Shown one piece after another: positions 35,565 to 49,699 of a stretch of DNA of 64,000 bases (position 1 is its first letter; each line of letters opens with the position of its first letter). The notes below the pieces were generated by a model, which saw only the letters and a program-made list of their open reading frames with translations, did no database searches and was not told where the DNA came from. The position numbers were made by a program, and so were the translations under genes. The DNA is from Carallia brachiata (taxonomy: Eukaryota > Streptophyta > Magnoliopsida > Malpighiales > Rhizophoraceae), in the NCBI GenBank assembly GCA_021464245.1, contig JADCRB010000051.1, forward strand, positions 124,001 to 188,000, written 5' to 3'.

Positions 35565-37737
35565 CTATTCACACGCCAGTTTGGTGTCAAAGCTGCTCAA
35601 GCAGATGGCAAATGCCTGAAAAGCAGACAAAGGATACCGGTAGTCCATTGTGAACATATCTTTGCCAACTTTACCAAACTGCAGAATTATCTTGTCATGA
35701 TCTGACTGGGGAGGCTGTGATGGTGTTGGCGCACCAGCAGCAGGCTGCGTTGCGGCAATAAGCTGGAAATTCTTGACAGAAGCTACGGTCACCCTCCCAC
35801 GGAAATTTAGGCACCAACACTGCAACTGCTCATGCCATCTCGGTGCCTTGTTCTTGAGAACTAGTGGTCTCTCCTTCCCATCATCTTCTTCGCCTCGGGG
35901 CCCTGCTATGTCAGAGAAGCGAGAACTGCTAAACTCACTTGAATTGTCAATAGACTTTGAGAACGAAATGCTTCTAAATGAATCTTCAAGGGAGCGAGGA
36001 AGGAGCTCAGGCTGGCCTGGGACACAACCACCTGGCTCAAGGGATGAGGCTGGAATTGAGTACATAGTGCAGTGCATTCTGCGTGGACCCCTAGTGCCTA
36101 GCACATTCAGCTCATATGTAACCTGAGCAATGTTGTAGCTGCCTGTGGGTACCTTTGGAGACACCTTCTTTGAGTAGAACCTACGGCTTCGGCCAGGTGG
36201 GGAGACCTGAGCACTGTTGTACGGGGGCTGTGTGTCATAGACAATGAACTTGGTGCCAAGAAAATTAGACCTAAAACAGGAACAGAATGAACATTTCAAC
36301 AATAGTTTTAAGATACACATAAGAATCTCTAGAAGCAACTATCATAACCAAGACAAATTAAATAAATTATGGTCAATTTGTATATCAAAAACTACAGAAC
36401 CTGCCAAGAAGATAGCGAAAAAAGGGGCCTCAGAGAAGCTATCAGGTGCTTAATAGAGTTCACAACTAATTCTTACTCAAAACTGAAAGTTGATATCAAG
36501 TCAAGGGAACAAACTAGTGTCACATTCCCAAAAGGAATGCTCTTATTACTTCTATTTCAGCACTCTCTGAACAAGTAAACAAGCACCAACATTTGCACCT
36601 TTGTTGCACACGATGAAGGTAATACATATAACTGTACAGAAGCTAGCGTGTCAGACAGACGAAGACACTCAATCTTCTTATTCTATGGTAACATAACCGC
36701 TTCCTTTGCATGATCAATACCATCAATTTTAGAATTAAACATTTATCAATGGAGTAGCTGAAAGTTAGTGACATTATTTTCATGAATAAATGCAGTTAGG
36801 CTCTGAAAACTTCGAGTCAGTCCTGTGGAAGCATTCAGCGTAGAAGCTCATGTTGCCCCACAAAAGCAAACACTCGCAAAGACTAACTCCGAAGATTTAA
36901 GTCCAAAAAAATCAGAGAGCATAAAAGTTTCTCAATAATAAAAACTGAAAAACATTTTCTCTTCATGAAAAGGTTTTTACAATATTTGTTTTTCTCATTT
37001 AAGAAAGCTAAGCTTCAATCTATTGGGGGATAATTACAGCTGCCACACAATAGCTCTAGAGAGTATTATGCATCGATCAAGCCAGCTTGAGACACAAATG
37101 AATTATTGACAATGTAAATCAAACATGTCAGTGCCGCCACAATTACTTCAAGGGCATACAAGAAATCAACTATAGGATATCAAGTCCTACCTCAACTTTC
37201 CAATGTAAGTGCTGCTTGATCTTGATATATTATCAGCATCCATGGAGATGACATACTCCGTGCATGTAGTTCTCCGGGTCCGTTTTGCGGACAGTAGAAA
37301 CTTTCCATTTTCTACAAGCAGCGCTGCGACACCATCACATTAATTAACACGACCTCACAAATGCATAGTGAGCAAAAGCAACAAGGCAAAAGTAGGGAAG
37401 AAGAGTAGTCCAATATAGCTCAACCACAGCTAGAATGACACAAAATTTGATTCCTTGGCAACAAATAATCTAGTAGAAAGAAGCACACAGCAAATCACTG
37501 TTGAACAAGAAAGACCTTAAAGATATGCACAATAAGAGGAGATCCAGTTTGGAGGAAGCTGATCTGAATAGTCAAGCCCTAACAGATATGATAGTGGTGT
37601 GAAGGACACCACTCCCAATCCAACTGCCACTTTTAGTAAGTGCAGATCCATTTTTCAAGAACTGCAATATGGTTCACATGCACAATTTCATCAAGAATAA
37701 GCTCCTCATGGAGGTACTCTGCAGTTAATATGTGAAT

Positions 37738-37778
<41 letters not shown>

Positions 37779-38670
37779 GAAAACATCGATAGGAAAAGAA
37801 AATCTTAGCATGTTCTTTGAGACATAAAACTCTTATTTCTTTTTCCTTGATGATAATGCAGAAATTCAAATGAGGGCCATTAAGGATAGCAAGAAGCAGA
37901 ACCAAGATTAATTCCAATAAAAAATTTTAATACTTCCTTCCCTTAAAGATCACAGACAACAAAGAAAAGAAAACTATGACATAGGATTCCAGCAACTGCA
38001 AACAAAGCAGCTTGTCAAAAAATTCACAAAAAATTTAAGTGTTGTAATCAAAACTCACCAGGACTAAGGCAAAGGAATAGATGGTAAGTTAACTTAGATT
38101 TGTCCCTCTTAATGAAGCATTGGATGGTTCCATCTCTGGGTCCGGGCTGTAAAAGATCCAAAAAAAAAAATGATCCACGTAGATCCACATGTTACACACA
38201 CATTAATGAAATTGCAGATACAGAAACCACTTAAATGCATAAAGTGTTGTTCATTAAAATTTAAAGCCACTCATCTTGAATAGTAATAATGCAGATGCTA
38301 AACAAGATTTTAAGGGTTTCACCTGCTTCAGGGAGACTGGGAACGTAATCTTCCCAGAGAACTCTGGACTTCTGACAATTTCTTTACACATATCCCTCCA
38401 CGACCTGCACACGGCAGCACAAGCAACAACATGCTTGCGGGCAGGCCAGGTATTCTCACTCTCCTCCAATCTCTTGATTACATCACGTAGTAACTCTGGC
38501 GGAAGGCTGGCCCAACAACTGTTCTGGATGACCACATGGTGATCATGTAACTCAACAGCTGCACCATGAGATCTCCCTCTATGATGACCTGCCAATCTCA
38601 CCTCAAAACTCCGCCTTGATAAGCTCCCAAAACTACCTCTCATATCACGAACTATACTACGAAATGACAT
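35565..38670 (-). CDS. Tubby-like F-box protein (TLP), plant type
   Basis: Protein with an F-box for an SCF ubiquitin-ligase complex (Skp1/ASK partner) and a tubby domain that binds phosphatidylinositol 4,5-bisphosphate at the plasma membrane (family knowledge). Coding exons on the minus strand are 38670-38323, 38146-38059, 37323-37191 and 36270-35565, all GT-AG and in phase, giving 424 residues. The start [24 protein letters not shown] is typical of the family. The F-box covers about 51-106 ([18 protein letters not shown], then [13 protein letters not shown]). The tubby domain is about 117-424, with the basic [18 protein letters not shown], the motif [13 protein letters not shown] and the C-terminal signature [15 protein letters not shown]. 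It carries the variable acidic insert usual in plant TLPs (about residues 290-330). Upstream in-frame sequence in the first coding exon is leader, because the exon starts at an acceptor at 38757. Confidence 0.94.
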
Positions 38671-39645
38671 TTTCACCAATCCACTTATTGCCCTAAGTTG
38701 ATATCCTTGAAAACTGATACAGAAATTGCATTTACACTTCTCGATGATGGCTAGAGACTGCAACAAATATGCACAGCTACAAGTCAATTAAACTCGTTTC
38801 AAATTCAGGCTACAATACTGAGCAACAAGGAAACAGAGAAAAAAGAACAGATTAAGGGAAAAGCACAAATCAAGTAAAGAAGATTCCCATGAATAAGAAA
38901 AGACCCACATGGACCACCTAGAATATCACATTCTTATCACAAACATCTTTTGGCAGATATTGAACCTAAACTTTAAATCAAACCACTAATTGCTCAGATC
39001 TAATGGCGCAGTTTCATTCAAAATTAAGAATCTCAGAAAAAGGGAAGGAAACAAAATCTTCATTCCATAGATTGAAGATGCAAAAAGAAAAAGAATTAAT
39101 AAAAAGGGAAGGAAAGAATGATTTGCAACACCTAACTTCCTTTGCCCTAAAAACTTTTGAAGTGAAAACGCAGACCAAAAAAAAAAAAAAATCATATATC
39201 TAGATTCACACCCTGAAACCTAAACTTCTATTGTACCCAACTGTCTTGATGATAAAACTGTATTAAAAAAAAAAAATCCAACTTAGATTGGCCTCTATGA
39301 AGGACATTTTACAAGAAAACTTCAAACCAAAAAGAAATAGGAAACAAAAATTTTCAACAGAGATAACAAAAGGTAGTAAAGTCTATCCAGCGACCATGAA
39401 CATCTGTCTGAGCAACAAACAACCCCTTTGATTCATCAAACGTCCGTAATTATCTTTTAGATGCCAACTTTTTTTTCAAAAGCAGAAGTAGTCCCATCTA
39501 CCAAATTAAAGTAAAGGGTTCTTTTTTTTCTTGAACTCATCAAGAAAAAGTAAGACCTTTAACATTCACACGCCAGAACAAAACATTCAATTTCGAGAAA
39601 AATTAAAAAAAAAATTTTAAAAAAAAAAAGACAGACAACGCTAAC

Positions 39646-39747
39646 CTTTATACCAGGAGCACCTCGCCAAAGACGAAATATTGCACTCTTATCCTTCACT
39701 GATCCAGTAAAATTCAAAGCAAAGATCGCAACTTTTCATGACAATCT
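39646..39747 (-). other. 5' leader exon of the tubby-like gene with a small upstream frame
   Basis: Bounded by an acceptor TTTTTGCAG and a donor GTTAGC on the minus strand, this 102-base exon precedes the coding exon that starts at 38757. It holds an ATG-initiated frame of 16 codons (39739-39689, MKSCDLCFEFYWISEG, then stop), which ends before the main start. A further leader exon with a GA-rich tract, a CT run on the + strand at 40185-40222, probably starts near 40240. Splicing is inferred from signals only. Confidence 0.5.
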
Positions 39748-40240
39748 CTGCAAAAAGAAAAAAAACATATACATCCACTTAGCCTTACCAATGTCCCAAA
39801 TCCCAAACACCCAGTTATCCACATATTCTTTTATAAACGAAAGTCCAAAAACACAGCAAAAGACCTAATCTTTAAACCCCCAGGAGCAAAAATGGAACTC
39901 CTACACCAAGAACAGAAAAAAGAAAAAAAAAAAAAGGAAATGGGTCATGCTCAAAAACACCAAACTTTTATGGGGTTTTGAAGATCACTAAGTCAGAGAT
40001 AAGGAAAACACTGAATTTTCCGAACAAAATTTTCTCCAGAAACAAACAAAAAGTCACAGACTCTAAAGAACAAAAAAGGAAAAAGATCTAAGCAGAGAGA
40101 AGTACATGGTCACATAGCCTTGCATACAATCTTAACACCTCTCCCTCTTGTGTCAGACTCAGATCCCTTAGCTTTCCCACACTTTCTCTCTCTAGAATTT
40201 CTCGCTCTCTCTCTCTCTCTTCAAGCACTCAACTACACGG

Positions 40241-43200
40241 ACACGGACTCAAAGGTTGAATTAAATCCAGTTTACGAACAGACATAACTAAATACGGGAG
40301 CCACCGAGCCAGGGACTTTTATTTAATTAATAATTAGTAATTAAATAATCTGGTTGGTCTTTTTTATTCATTGATTTAATTTATCTCTTTATTTAATTTA
40401 ATTTATATATTTATGTAGATATAAAATAAGAAGATATTTAATGATATTCATATAAATTAAGAATTTTTTCAATAAAATTAAAAAAATAAAATGGCTTTTC
40501 ACAATTTTTCTCTAATAATATTGTGCTCCTCTCTATAAAATATAAAATACAAAAATAATTATCATATCTTTCAGTATTAAGATAAATAAAAAATTAATTT
40601 TTTATCTTGACAACACAAAAATTTTTAACACTTAATATTAGACTACATAATCAACGGTTTACATAAGTGAAATTAATCAATTATTGTCGTAATTAGGCTC
40701 CTAGCCAGGAGCGTGTCAAGGTAGTTATCATCTTTGTTCATGGTTGACCTAAACTTTCCGTTAAGTTTATCCGACTTCCGTTACTTGACTAACCAAACGG
40801 CGCTTCTTATTATTATTTTCCTTATGAAATTTGTTATAAACAGATATTTTTAATTTTTTTTATAAATATTAATTATAAATCAATACATTAATATTTTTTA
40901 ATAACATTTCTGTAATATTTTTGATATTCAATTTTTTGACAACTAATCAACACATATCACGTAAATAATAACTATAAAAAATAAAAATAAGAAAAACTAT
41001 TACTAATATTTCTCTTTTTCCTATTTATCTGTTTTAACTTTTAACTTTTTCCTTGGCCGTCGAGTTTTAACCTTTCTTTTCTTTTTTTTTTTGTTTTGAA
41101 AAGTTATTTTTGCCCAAGTGTAGCGTGGCATGCGGCGTACATTAGTATGAACAGTACTCGATAATGCCAACTGAATGTTTAATGTCTCAACGAATTTACA
41201 AGGTTGAATTTAACTCTTTTCCTTTTTTGTTTTTGATCAGGAGAATACTTCGCATGAATAATGCATGTACCCGTTGTCCATTCCAAAATTGACAATCTAG
41301 GAGAATATAATTTAAATAAAATGTGAATATTTAAGTAGTAGTGTGACTGAAAATTTAATGTATTTTTTTTGTATTAATTTAGATTTGAGTTCTTTTATTA
41401 TTGTTTATTTTATAATTTTTGAAAATTTTTACAAGAGCACGTTATTGAATTACATTTTTTAATATTGTGGTCAGACATTAATAAAATTTATTCAATTTTA
41501 ATAATAATTAAATTTTACAAATATAAAGACCGATATACTTGTAACGGACATCTCTTTATTTGTACATTAAAAAAAAAAAAAAGGGATTGTTATGTCATCG
41601 GCGATCTCATTTTCAAAAAATACAACAAGGCTTGTTAGGGTTGGCATGGCTAGTTGGGTACGTTGGGCCCCAACAATTTTTTTTTTTTTCCGTAAGAGGA
41701 CATCGTTTAGGATATTTCTTTTTCTTCTATTTTCGTTTGACAGTCACATTATAAAATGTGGATGGTTCATGTGAGAAAAAATTATGGCATGGGGGCACGC
41801 CTGTCATGATGTTGGCCTGGTGGAGCCTAGAGCTCAAAATTACTTTATGCCCACGAGAAATTTCCAAAGTGACAGAAATTTGTTGGGTTGACATAGGATT
41901 CCACCCCTTCAAATTTCAAATGACAATAATAATCATCATCATCAAAACTGTAAGAAAATGCGAAATTTGTTTTTTCCTCTGAACTTTGTGTTGTAGTTTT
42001 TAATCTAACAAAAACAATGGTCTGCTTTTTAGAAAAGCATTATGTGAAGCATACAAATGAAAGTTCAGAATGGGATGAACAGGGTGCAAGGACAACTTGA
42101 TTTATTGCTAGGCAATTCGTTGTCGCGTGGATAAAGAAGAGGTGCTCGTCGCCCGCGCCCATCAAGGATTTATGCCGGGTGAGTCGCATTTATTTAAAAT
42201 TTATTAATATTATAATTAAATATAATAAAAATTCATTCAAACTCAAGTGTTTAAATAATAAATTTGATTATATAATATGATTGAATGAGATATTTAAATA
42301 AAATTATTTTGATATCAATTCATAAATATAATGGTTGATATATATTTAATTGATATTTTTTTAGGTTAAAAAAATAATAATAAAGAGAGGTTCTTATTTG
42401 TCCTTGTTTCTTACAGCATTTTGACAGGGCCGTTCCAGCAGTGTGAGCAGACAACTCAACAGTTAACACTCTATATTACGTTGATCTAAAAATTAATAAT
42501 AAAGAGTTGTGCCAACAGAGAGAGTTTAGTAATAAATTGATCTATTTTTATATTTGACATCTTGGATTCAAGTTTTAGTACACGTGTCCTTCTTTAACAA
42601 TGACTAAGTGACTTTTTACTTAGTAAAAGATTGTGATTTATATTTGAAATTAGACTTAACCTTCAAAACATTAATGAAAATATTCGTTAAGTTTTATTGG
42701 TATTGAAGTGATAAATCTAACCCTTTTAAAGGTTGTTAAATGAATTATTCAAAGAAAAATTATTCTAAATTTAACTTAAAAATTTGATCATTAATATATT
42801 CGTAATAATTTTTTTTTTTACGGTGAAAGAAAAAGATAACAACTATATGCGTTATAGAGCTATGCGTTGAGATGAAATTTGTGCCGGCGAACAGACACTT
42901 TTTATGGTCGCCGCTGCTTTTGGTGTATACAGCCAGACGGCCACAGCATTATGTAATTCATAATTAATATTCAAAAGGTTTGCTCATAAAACAAAACAAC
43001 AAAATAACCAAAAAAAAAAAACAGAGAGAGAGAGAAAGAGAGAAGTGAAGAGGAAGCCAATTTAAGGTTCTTGTTTGTTTGGGTTAGAGGTCAAAGAACG
43101 AGGAAAATAGGAAATGTAGAAAATTTCGTCTGGGTGCATTGACTTGGAAGCTTCTGGTTTAGTCTTCTTCCATTTATTACTTTTGGATTTTAGGAAAACG

Positions 43201-43568
43201 CACCTCTCGACAGGAAGGTACGCTATACGCATATCTTTTAAACGAGGCTGCTAGCCCTCTTTGTTAGTTTCTTTATTTGAAAGGGGGCGTGTCCTCTTCT
43301 AGTTTAAAGGGTGAATTTATTTTTTTAGAGCCCATTACATTTTTCTAAAAATAATTATATATAAAATACTTGAATGGAATGAATTAGATTTAATATGTAA
43401 CTAGTTAAATTTAGTATAATTAAAATAAGAAAAAAATGTTATTATTTTTTTACACATTAAATCTAATTAATTATATTGAATCCAACTAATTACATTTGAA
43501 CACTTTTTCGAGTCTATCTTTATCTAAAAATGAATCTTTTTCCTTATTTTTATAGTTGGGGAAAAAGT
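40241..43568. other. Intergenic DNA upstream of the tubby-like gene
   Basis: AT-rich with no gene recognised. A tRNA-like head of SINE family 2 is visible on the + strand near 42510-42650 (GTTTAGTAATAAATTGA and GGATTCAAGTTTTAG as box-A/box-B-like parts). Short frames near 41560-41980 have no similarity. Confidence 0.4.
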
Positions 43569-43792
43569 TGGTGGCCATATAACTAAGTTATATGGCTAAA
43601 CGATTTTTAAATTCATTTTATGTAATAAAAAGTATATTTTATATAATTATAATAATAAAAAATAATACGAAAAAATATTACTGATTTTTTTATTCATATT
43701 TTTTAGCTGCAGTTACACGAAATATACTTTCTGTTACACAAATTAAGTGACGTCTAGATACTATCTAGTCACCCATGTTTGGCCACCAAATG
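43569..43792. mobile_element. MITE-like element with GGTGGCCA termini
   Basis: Begins GGTGGCCATATAACTAAGTT and ends CATGTTTGGCCACC, so the outer eight bases form a perfect inverted repeat. Inner blocks are also inverted copies (AAAGTATATTTTATAT facing AAATATACTTTCTG). No coding content, about 224 bases. A target duplication is not clear. Confidence 0.55.
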
Positions 43793-46700
43793 AAACCTTT
43801 ATGGTTCGTGTTTATTTATTTTTTTTAGCTAGAAAAATGTAAAATGTAAAATCAGTGTAAAAAAGCTGTTTTTTTTTTTTTACCGAAAATAGTTAGTATG
43901 ATGCCGACTCTGCAATTATTTTTCAATGTTTTGGAGAAATAATTTGTTTCTAGTATCAAAAGGGTGTGTAAAAAGATTTTTTTTTTTTTTTAATGATTTG
44001 GATTCATATCTTTTGTTCCACATTTGCTCTGTATAAATTCATTTTAGAATTTTTCATTTTATAAGGTGCTCGTCTTTAAAAATAATTTCTTGTAGAGTAA
44101 GTGTAAAGTAGAAAAGAATATGATTCCTTAAAAAACTAAGTGTAAAGTAGAAAAGAATGTGATTCCTTAAAAAACTTTTTTCTTGGATAGCTTTTCGCAT
44201 TCTTTTTGGTGCCAGTCTGCCCTGTACGACGGAAACGGAGCATTTCTTAAAACTGTTTACTTCCGAAATTGAGAAGGTTAGGAAAAGAAAAAATAGGCAA
44301 TCAAACAAAAATATGTCCTTTAACTTTACAGGTTGCTATGGAATCTTCAACTTTCTAAGTAGGAATGACGTGCTGATCAATAAGCCACAAGTCTTAAGTT
44401 GACTTAAATCCCAATCAAATGAAATTAATCAAAATAAGCTTTGTCAAACGCTATGCAGTTGGGTTCCATCCAGAGCATTCATCCAAAGCTGACCCATCAT
44501 ACCCCATTGCATACCCTTCCAATGCAAACAAACAAGTAGCAGTGGAAAGTGGTACCATTATTTAACTTGGTCAGTAATTTGGAAAATTAATGGATTTTAG
44601 GTGTTGAACTAAAAAGCTCTTTTTTTTTTTTTTTTTGACAAGAATGATCATGAGAACATTGAATCAAACTTTAATTTGGCATAAACAAAATTTTACCCGT
44701 TTTGCTTATGCGCATTCACTTGAGATTTAGACCATGGCAGTGCCTTGAACATAATTTTGTTTTGCTTTTCTTTTTTTTCAAAAAGTAGATAAAACTCATT
44801 ACATGTATATTTTTGTTGCCGTGTAGATATTTGGAATTTTGAGATATAGCCATATAATTAACCTAAGTATGTCAACTCCACTCGCTATCTCTCTCATGTC
44901 CGAAACCAATTATAAAACACAAGGTTATTTAAAATCCTCTGAATTTTTGTTTGCTTTATCTTTATTCTTATCGAAGTGTCCAATTCCATGAAAATAATAC
45001 TTTCGTAATGATAGCTCCATTCCAATGTCATTTTAAAGTTTCATTTTATAATTATTATTGCCTATTTTATTGTAAAATTTAATACTTAATTAGTTATAGG
45101 ATTACCTCAATCACTTGTTTTAGAAATTGAAATTCATCACCTTAATAGACAAATTGTCTATTAAATATGACGGCAGGTCAAAGCACTCCGGCAACCGATT
45201 ATATTGCTCCGGCAACCGATTATATTGCAACTTGCACACGTGTTAATCACAAAAGTAATTTACTTAATTAATAGATTAAACAATAAGTAAAGCACCAAAA
45301 TAGAATAGATTAATAATTGATGATAAGCATAATACCTCAGTAATAATTTAATTGACATTTGGCTGACGTTTAGTTTCGTAGTGGTGGCTTCGTGTTGAAT
45401 TCGAGAGAATTCTACGAAGCTTCCCACTAATTATTTTTACTGGTGATGTATTTTGTATGGCTTCACGTACGTTAATATTGGAAACAACAAATGTCAAATA
45501 AGTTTTGTAATGGGCATAAACTGCTAACCCATTTTCTTGGTGCCAGCAAAACTTGTTAGAAAATGTTAGAAATCATTACAAGAGTCATTTTTATTTACGT
45601 TATCTCATAGTTTTTTTTTTTTTTTTGACTGGAACGTTATCTAATATTTTGTTAAGGTTTTTTGGTTAAAAATATGGTGTCAAAGTTTAATGATGTACGG
45701 ATAAATCCTTCACCAACTCCAATTGACAAGGTATCAAAAACTATTTAGATTGACAAAATTGAAAAATTCGCTTTAAAAAACTTTGGAATTGGAGTCCGTT
45801 TATACTGTAAAGAGAAAACGATGAAAAAAAATTCGGAAGTGTTTTCCTACGGTTATCATCCATTATTCATTAGGCTCATCGGAAAGGCAAGGAAGAAATA
45901 AATTTCACGTAAAAAGGGATGGACCGAAAGACGCCATCCAAGTGTCAGCGTTTATCACATTCTTGAGAACTTGCCTTAAAAGGAGTCATCCAATTGCCAT
46001 ATAATAATGACCTTGCAAATGACACTGGCTTGTTGGAGGTGGTTACAAGATCATTGTTAAAATTAAGTACATGCTATTACGCCAATAAAAATTCAAAAAT
46101 ACTTGTTAAGTATAGGTCAGATGAATCAAGTGAAATTAAAATAATATATACTGTTAAATAATTAATTTTAAAAAAATAAAAAATAAATAAATTATTAAAT
46201 ATTATTGAATAAACTATTTATTCACTTGTATTTATGTGAATACTCAAAAAAATTATGACTGCTCTTCTCCTTTATTTTTTTGGGGTACATTAAAAAAAAA
46301 AAAAAAACAACTGGCCCTTCTCCACTTCTGGATGGCAACAGACAACAACGTAGTGTTTATTAAAAGGTAGTTTGTATTCTTTTCTTTATCTTTTCTTAGA
46401 TGCTTTAGCTGAAAAAAAAAAAAAAGACAATCGCTTATTTTGATTTTCCCAGTTGACGTGTTAATGAGGAAATATTTCCAAAGAAAAAGGCAGTCAAAAA
46501 CGTAGCAACAAAGTGGGATCGATGTGCGCCATAATAACTACGAAAAAGCCGTCAGGTCATGTTTAAATTGACTAGCGTTGTTGGTACTTCTGTTTTTTTT
46601 TTTTTCAAATGATAAAGGACTCGCATTTTTTTTGTTGGTTTCACTAATTATGCTTCTGTTTGTCATGGCTAGGCTATGTTTAATTATAACAAAAGAGGAA

Positions 46701-49699
46701 ACAAAATCCGTTTGTTTTTTTTATGGCCCATTAACTTGCAATTATATATTCCTAACTTGTTTTGTTTTTTAACGAAAAGAAAAAAATATATTATCGACAA
46801 ATAAATTATTGTAATTATGGGTCAATGTAGGAATTTATATGTTGACATTTTAATTAATCTTTCCTATAAAGAGAATCAAATCTAAGCATTGTTACTTCCA
46901 AGTGAAACTCACTTACGTCCGACATCAGTGTTAACAAATTTTAAACTAATCAGCATACAAAGCATAATTTTTTAGTATGAAAAACGGCATCGCTTAGATT
47001 CAAACTTAGGTTAATAAAGAAAGAAACACACTGAATCACTACTAAATTATCACTTGGATGGTCTAACATGTTTTGTTTGAGACATGCTGTTTTAAAAAAA
47101 AACAATAATAATAATATTTTACCAAAACGAATAAAATCAAAGACATAAAAAGGACGTATATCAATGTTTGCAGCTACACAAGAAAAAAATTTATTGTCTC
47201 ATGTTCGTTAGTGCGTAAATTATTTTCCAAAAAGATGTTATCACCCAATAAATAACAAATATTGGATTAGTCCAAATTGAATTAGCTTGAATTTCAGAAT
47301 AATTTAATTAGAATCAAGCGCAGGACATCCAACTCATTTGTTTTCTTTTCCTTTTTATTTCCTAAAAAAAAGACGAATCTTTTAAAGAGAATGGAATTTT
47401 TTTTTTAGGGACCAAGTAAAGAGAAAGAACATAACTTTATAAGAGGTTGCGTCTTGACAAAGTTCCGTATGCCGGCAAAAATATGTTTAAAGTCAGTTAC
47501 CTACTGAATAAGATAGTTTGGGTGATGAACACTAAGTAGGAGCTGTTGATGATGTTGCAAAGTGCAAACCTCGAAATACCTGCTACCATAAGATGCTTCG
47601 ATAAATGTGATTAATTGAGCAAATTCTGATTATTGATGCCTAATTCGGACATATATAAATTTATTAAAGAGGTTCATTTTGTGAACTCCACGTGGGCCCA
47701 TGCGATGTTTTTGCAAAATCAATATCCCAAATGTTTTTGTGGCATGCTTGAATTTTATACAGAGTAACACTCCTTTTGTAACTTACAGGAAATTTCTATG
47801 ATTGATGAATTTCGACACTTTTTTTTGGAGGATTTGAGAGCCGATAGCCTAATACCCTAATACTGCTCTCTGCCGTGCTGCATTAATTTTTGTTATTTAT
47901 TTATTAAGAGATTCCTCGATCTATAAGCTATAGAATAAAAATAATTTTTTTTTACTTTATAAACCTTTTACCTTCTATTCTACTATTACAACCTATAACA
48001 CTCAAATAAAAGTCTTATCACTAACTATTAAGATGTCTCGTAACAACCTAGTAGTGTTATTTAAAAATCCAATTTTTAATCCACTGGCTTTGGGGAACTT
48101 ATTCCAGGATTTCATGCATGATCTATTCCATTTTTTTTGTTTTTTTTATCTTTTTTAGCTTGGCTGGTAAGCTACTAGATATGGAAGATATAAAGTAATG
48201 GGGATTTCTGGTTCCCATTCGATTTTAGTTTGTTACGTTCTTACATTGCCATTTTTCCTTACCGAACCAGTTCTGAAGAAGGTCAATTTCGAGCTGGCAC
48301 CGGCACCTAAGATTGAATTTTGTGGATGGGAATGACTAATCAGGAGGTGACACCTAGATTCAGTACTGGTGAAAATGAACATTGTGACCTAATGAACGAG
48401 GAGTACCCATGTAACGTAGACAATAATGGCTTTTCAGGATACTGATTATTGAAGGAAGGAAATTGATGGCATGCATATGCATTGGACTAGCTTTCTTGTT
48501 TTGTGGAATAGATTAATAGGTGGTCTGCCGGGTGGGCCCACCTAAAGTTACCTCCAAATTGTTTTGCAAACAATATTTTACATTGGATTTAAAACAAAAG
48601 CAGTATCATGATCATTTGTTCGATCTGCACAAATCAATACATTTTTCCTTTTTTATGACGGAAATGGGAAAGACGGAAAGTGGGTATATACTTTTTTCTT
48701 TTTTATTAATCAAAAAGTAAAAGTAATATTTAATAATTTTATTAAAGAGTATTGTATTTGTATAAAAAAATGTGAATAAATCAAATAATTATAACATAAA
48801 CTAGACTAACCGTAAATTTAATTCTACCAAATACTCTAATAACACTCATTTAAAATTTTTGATCAGACAAAATTTAATACTTATTATTAACCTACACTGA
48901 GCAGCAGTTATCCCAATTCAAAGCTTGGTTTAACAATCCGGTTAGCAGAAAATGGAGATGGGACTATCCTGCATCGCTGTGATTTGGATGCAACAAACCG
49001 TAGTCTATTGCTGCTGTCCCAGTGTAGTTTTTCGGCCCAATCCAAATCCTACAACTGGGTTAACTCGCAATGAAATCAGCGGGCTTTGCATACCCCACAT
49101 TTCCCAAGTCAGGCTGACATAGCTCCTGGTGTTGCCCTTTGAGTTTTGAGGAATAATACCAAATGAAATGAGAATGGGCCATTCACCTTTCTCTTTTGCA
49201 TTTTCTTTTTTCATTTTCTCTCTCTGTTTCTTTTTTTTTCTTTGAAGTTTAATCTCTGGACTTTTCATGAAATGTGAAACTTTTGTTTGTTGATAAGGGT
49301 TTCATCATAGGCTTATTCTCCACAGAATGCACACAAGTTCTCTAACTGGGAAGATCTAATTTCAGTACTAAAAATTAAATTTTAAATTTGTTTGAAATGG
49401 GTTCCAAGAAATAAATTAACAGGTCTGTCATTATGCAAATTTTCATGTAATTAGGACATAATCTCAAAATATCTTCGTTTCTGTAAAAAAAATCTACCTT
49501 AGCATAGATTCCACATATCTTCCACTTAACCAGCATATATACATTTTAAGGTAACAAGAGAAGGCAGGAAATGACAGCTTGAATAGTTGTTAGAGACTAA
49601 TAAGCTTCAAAATAGGTGATGATCTCCTCATGATGGCTCTTCCTACTGGGAGTGCCTTTGTTGGAAATCATCTTACCATTGCTTTCACCTCCCAATCAC
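43793..49699. other. Long gene-poor stretch
   Basis: Holds only short tandem repeats (44097-44190 and 45185-45229), one hairpin (45379-45429), poly-A/T runs, a possible minus-strand SINE family 2 head near 46990-47060 and small AT-rich foldbacks. Open frames such as 44054-44308, 46578-46772 and 48520-48720 have no recognisable similarity. Confidence 0.5.

Noticed and set aside
35773..36126. Plus-strand frame of 117 codons
   Set aside because: It is antisense to the conserved tubby domain.
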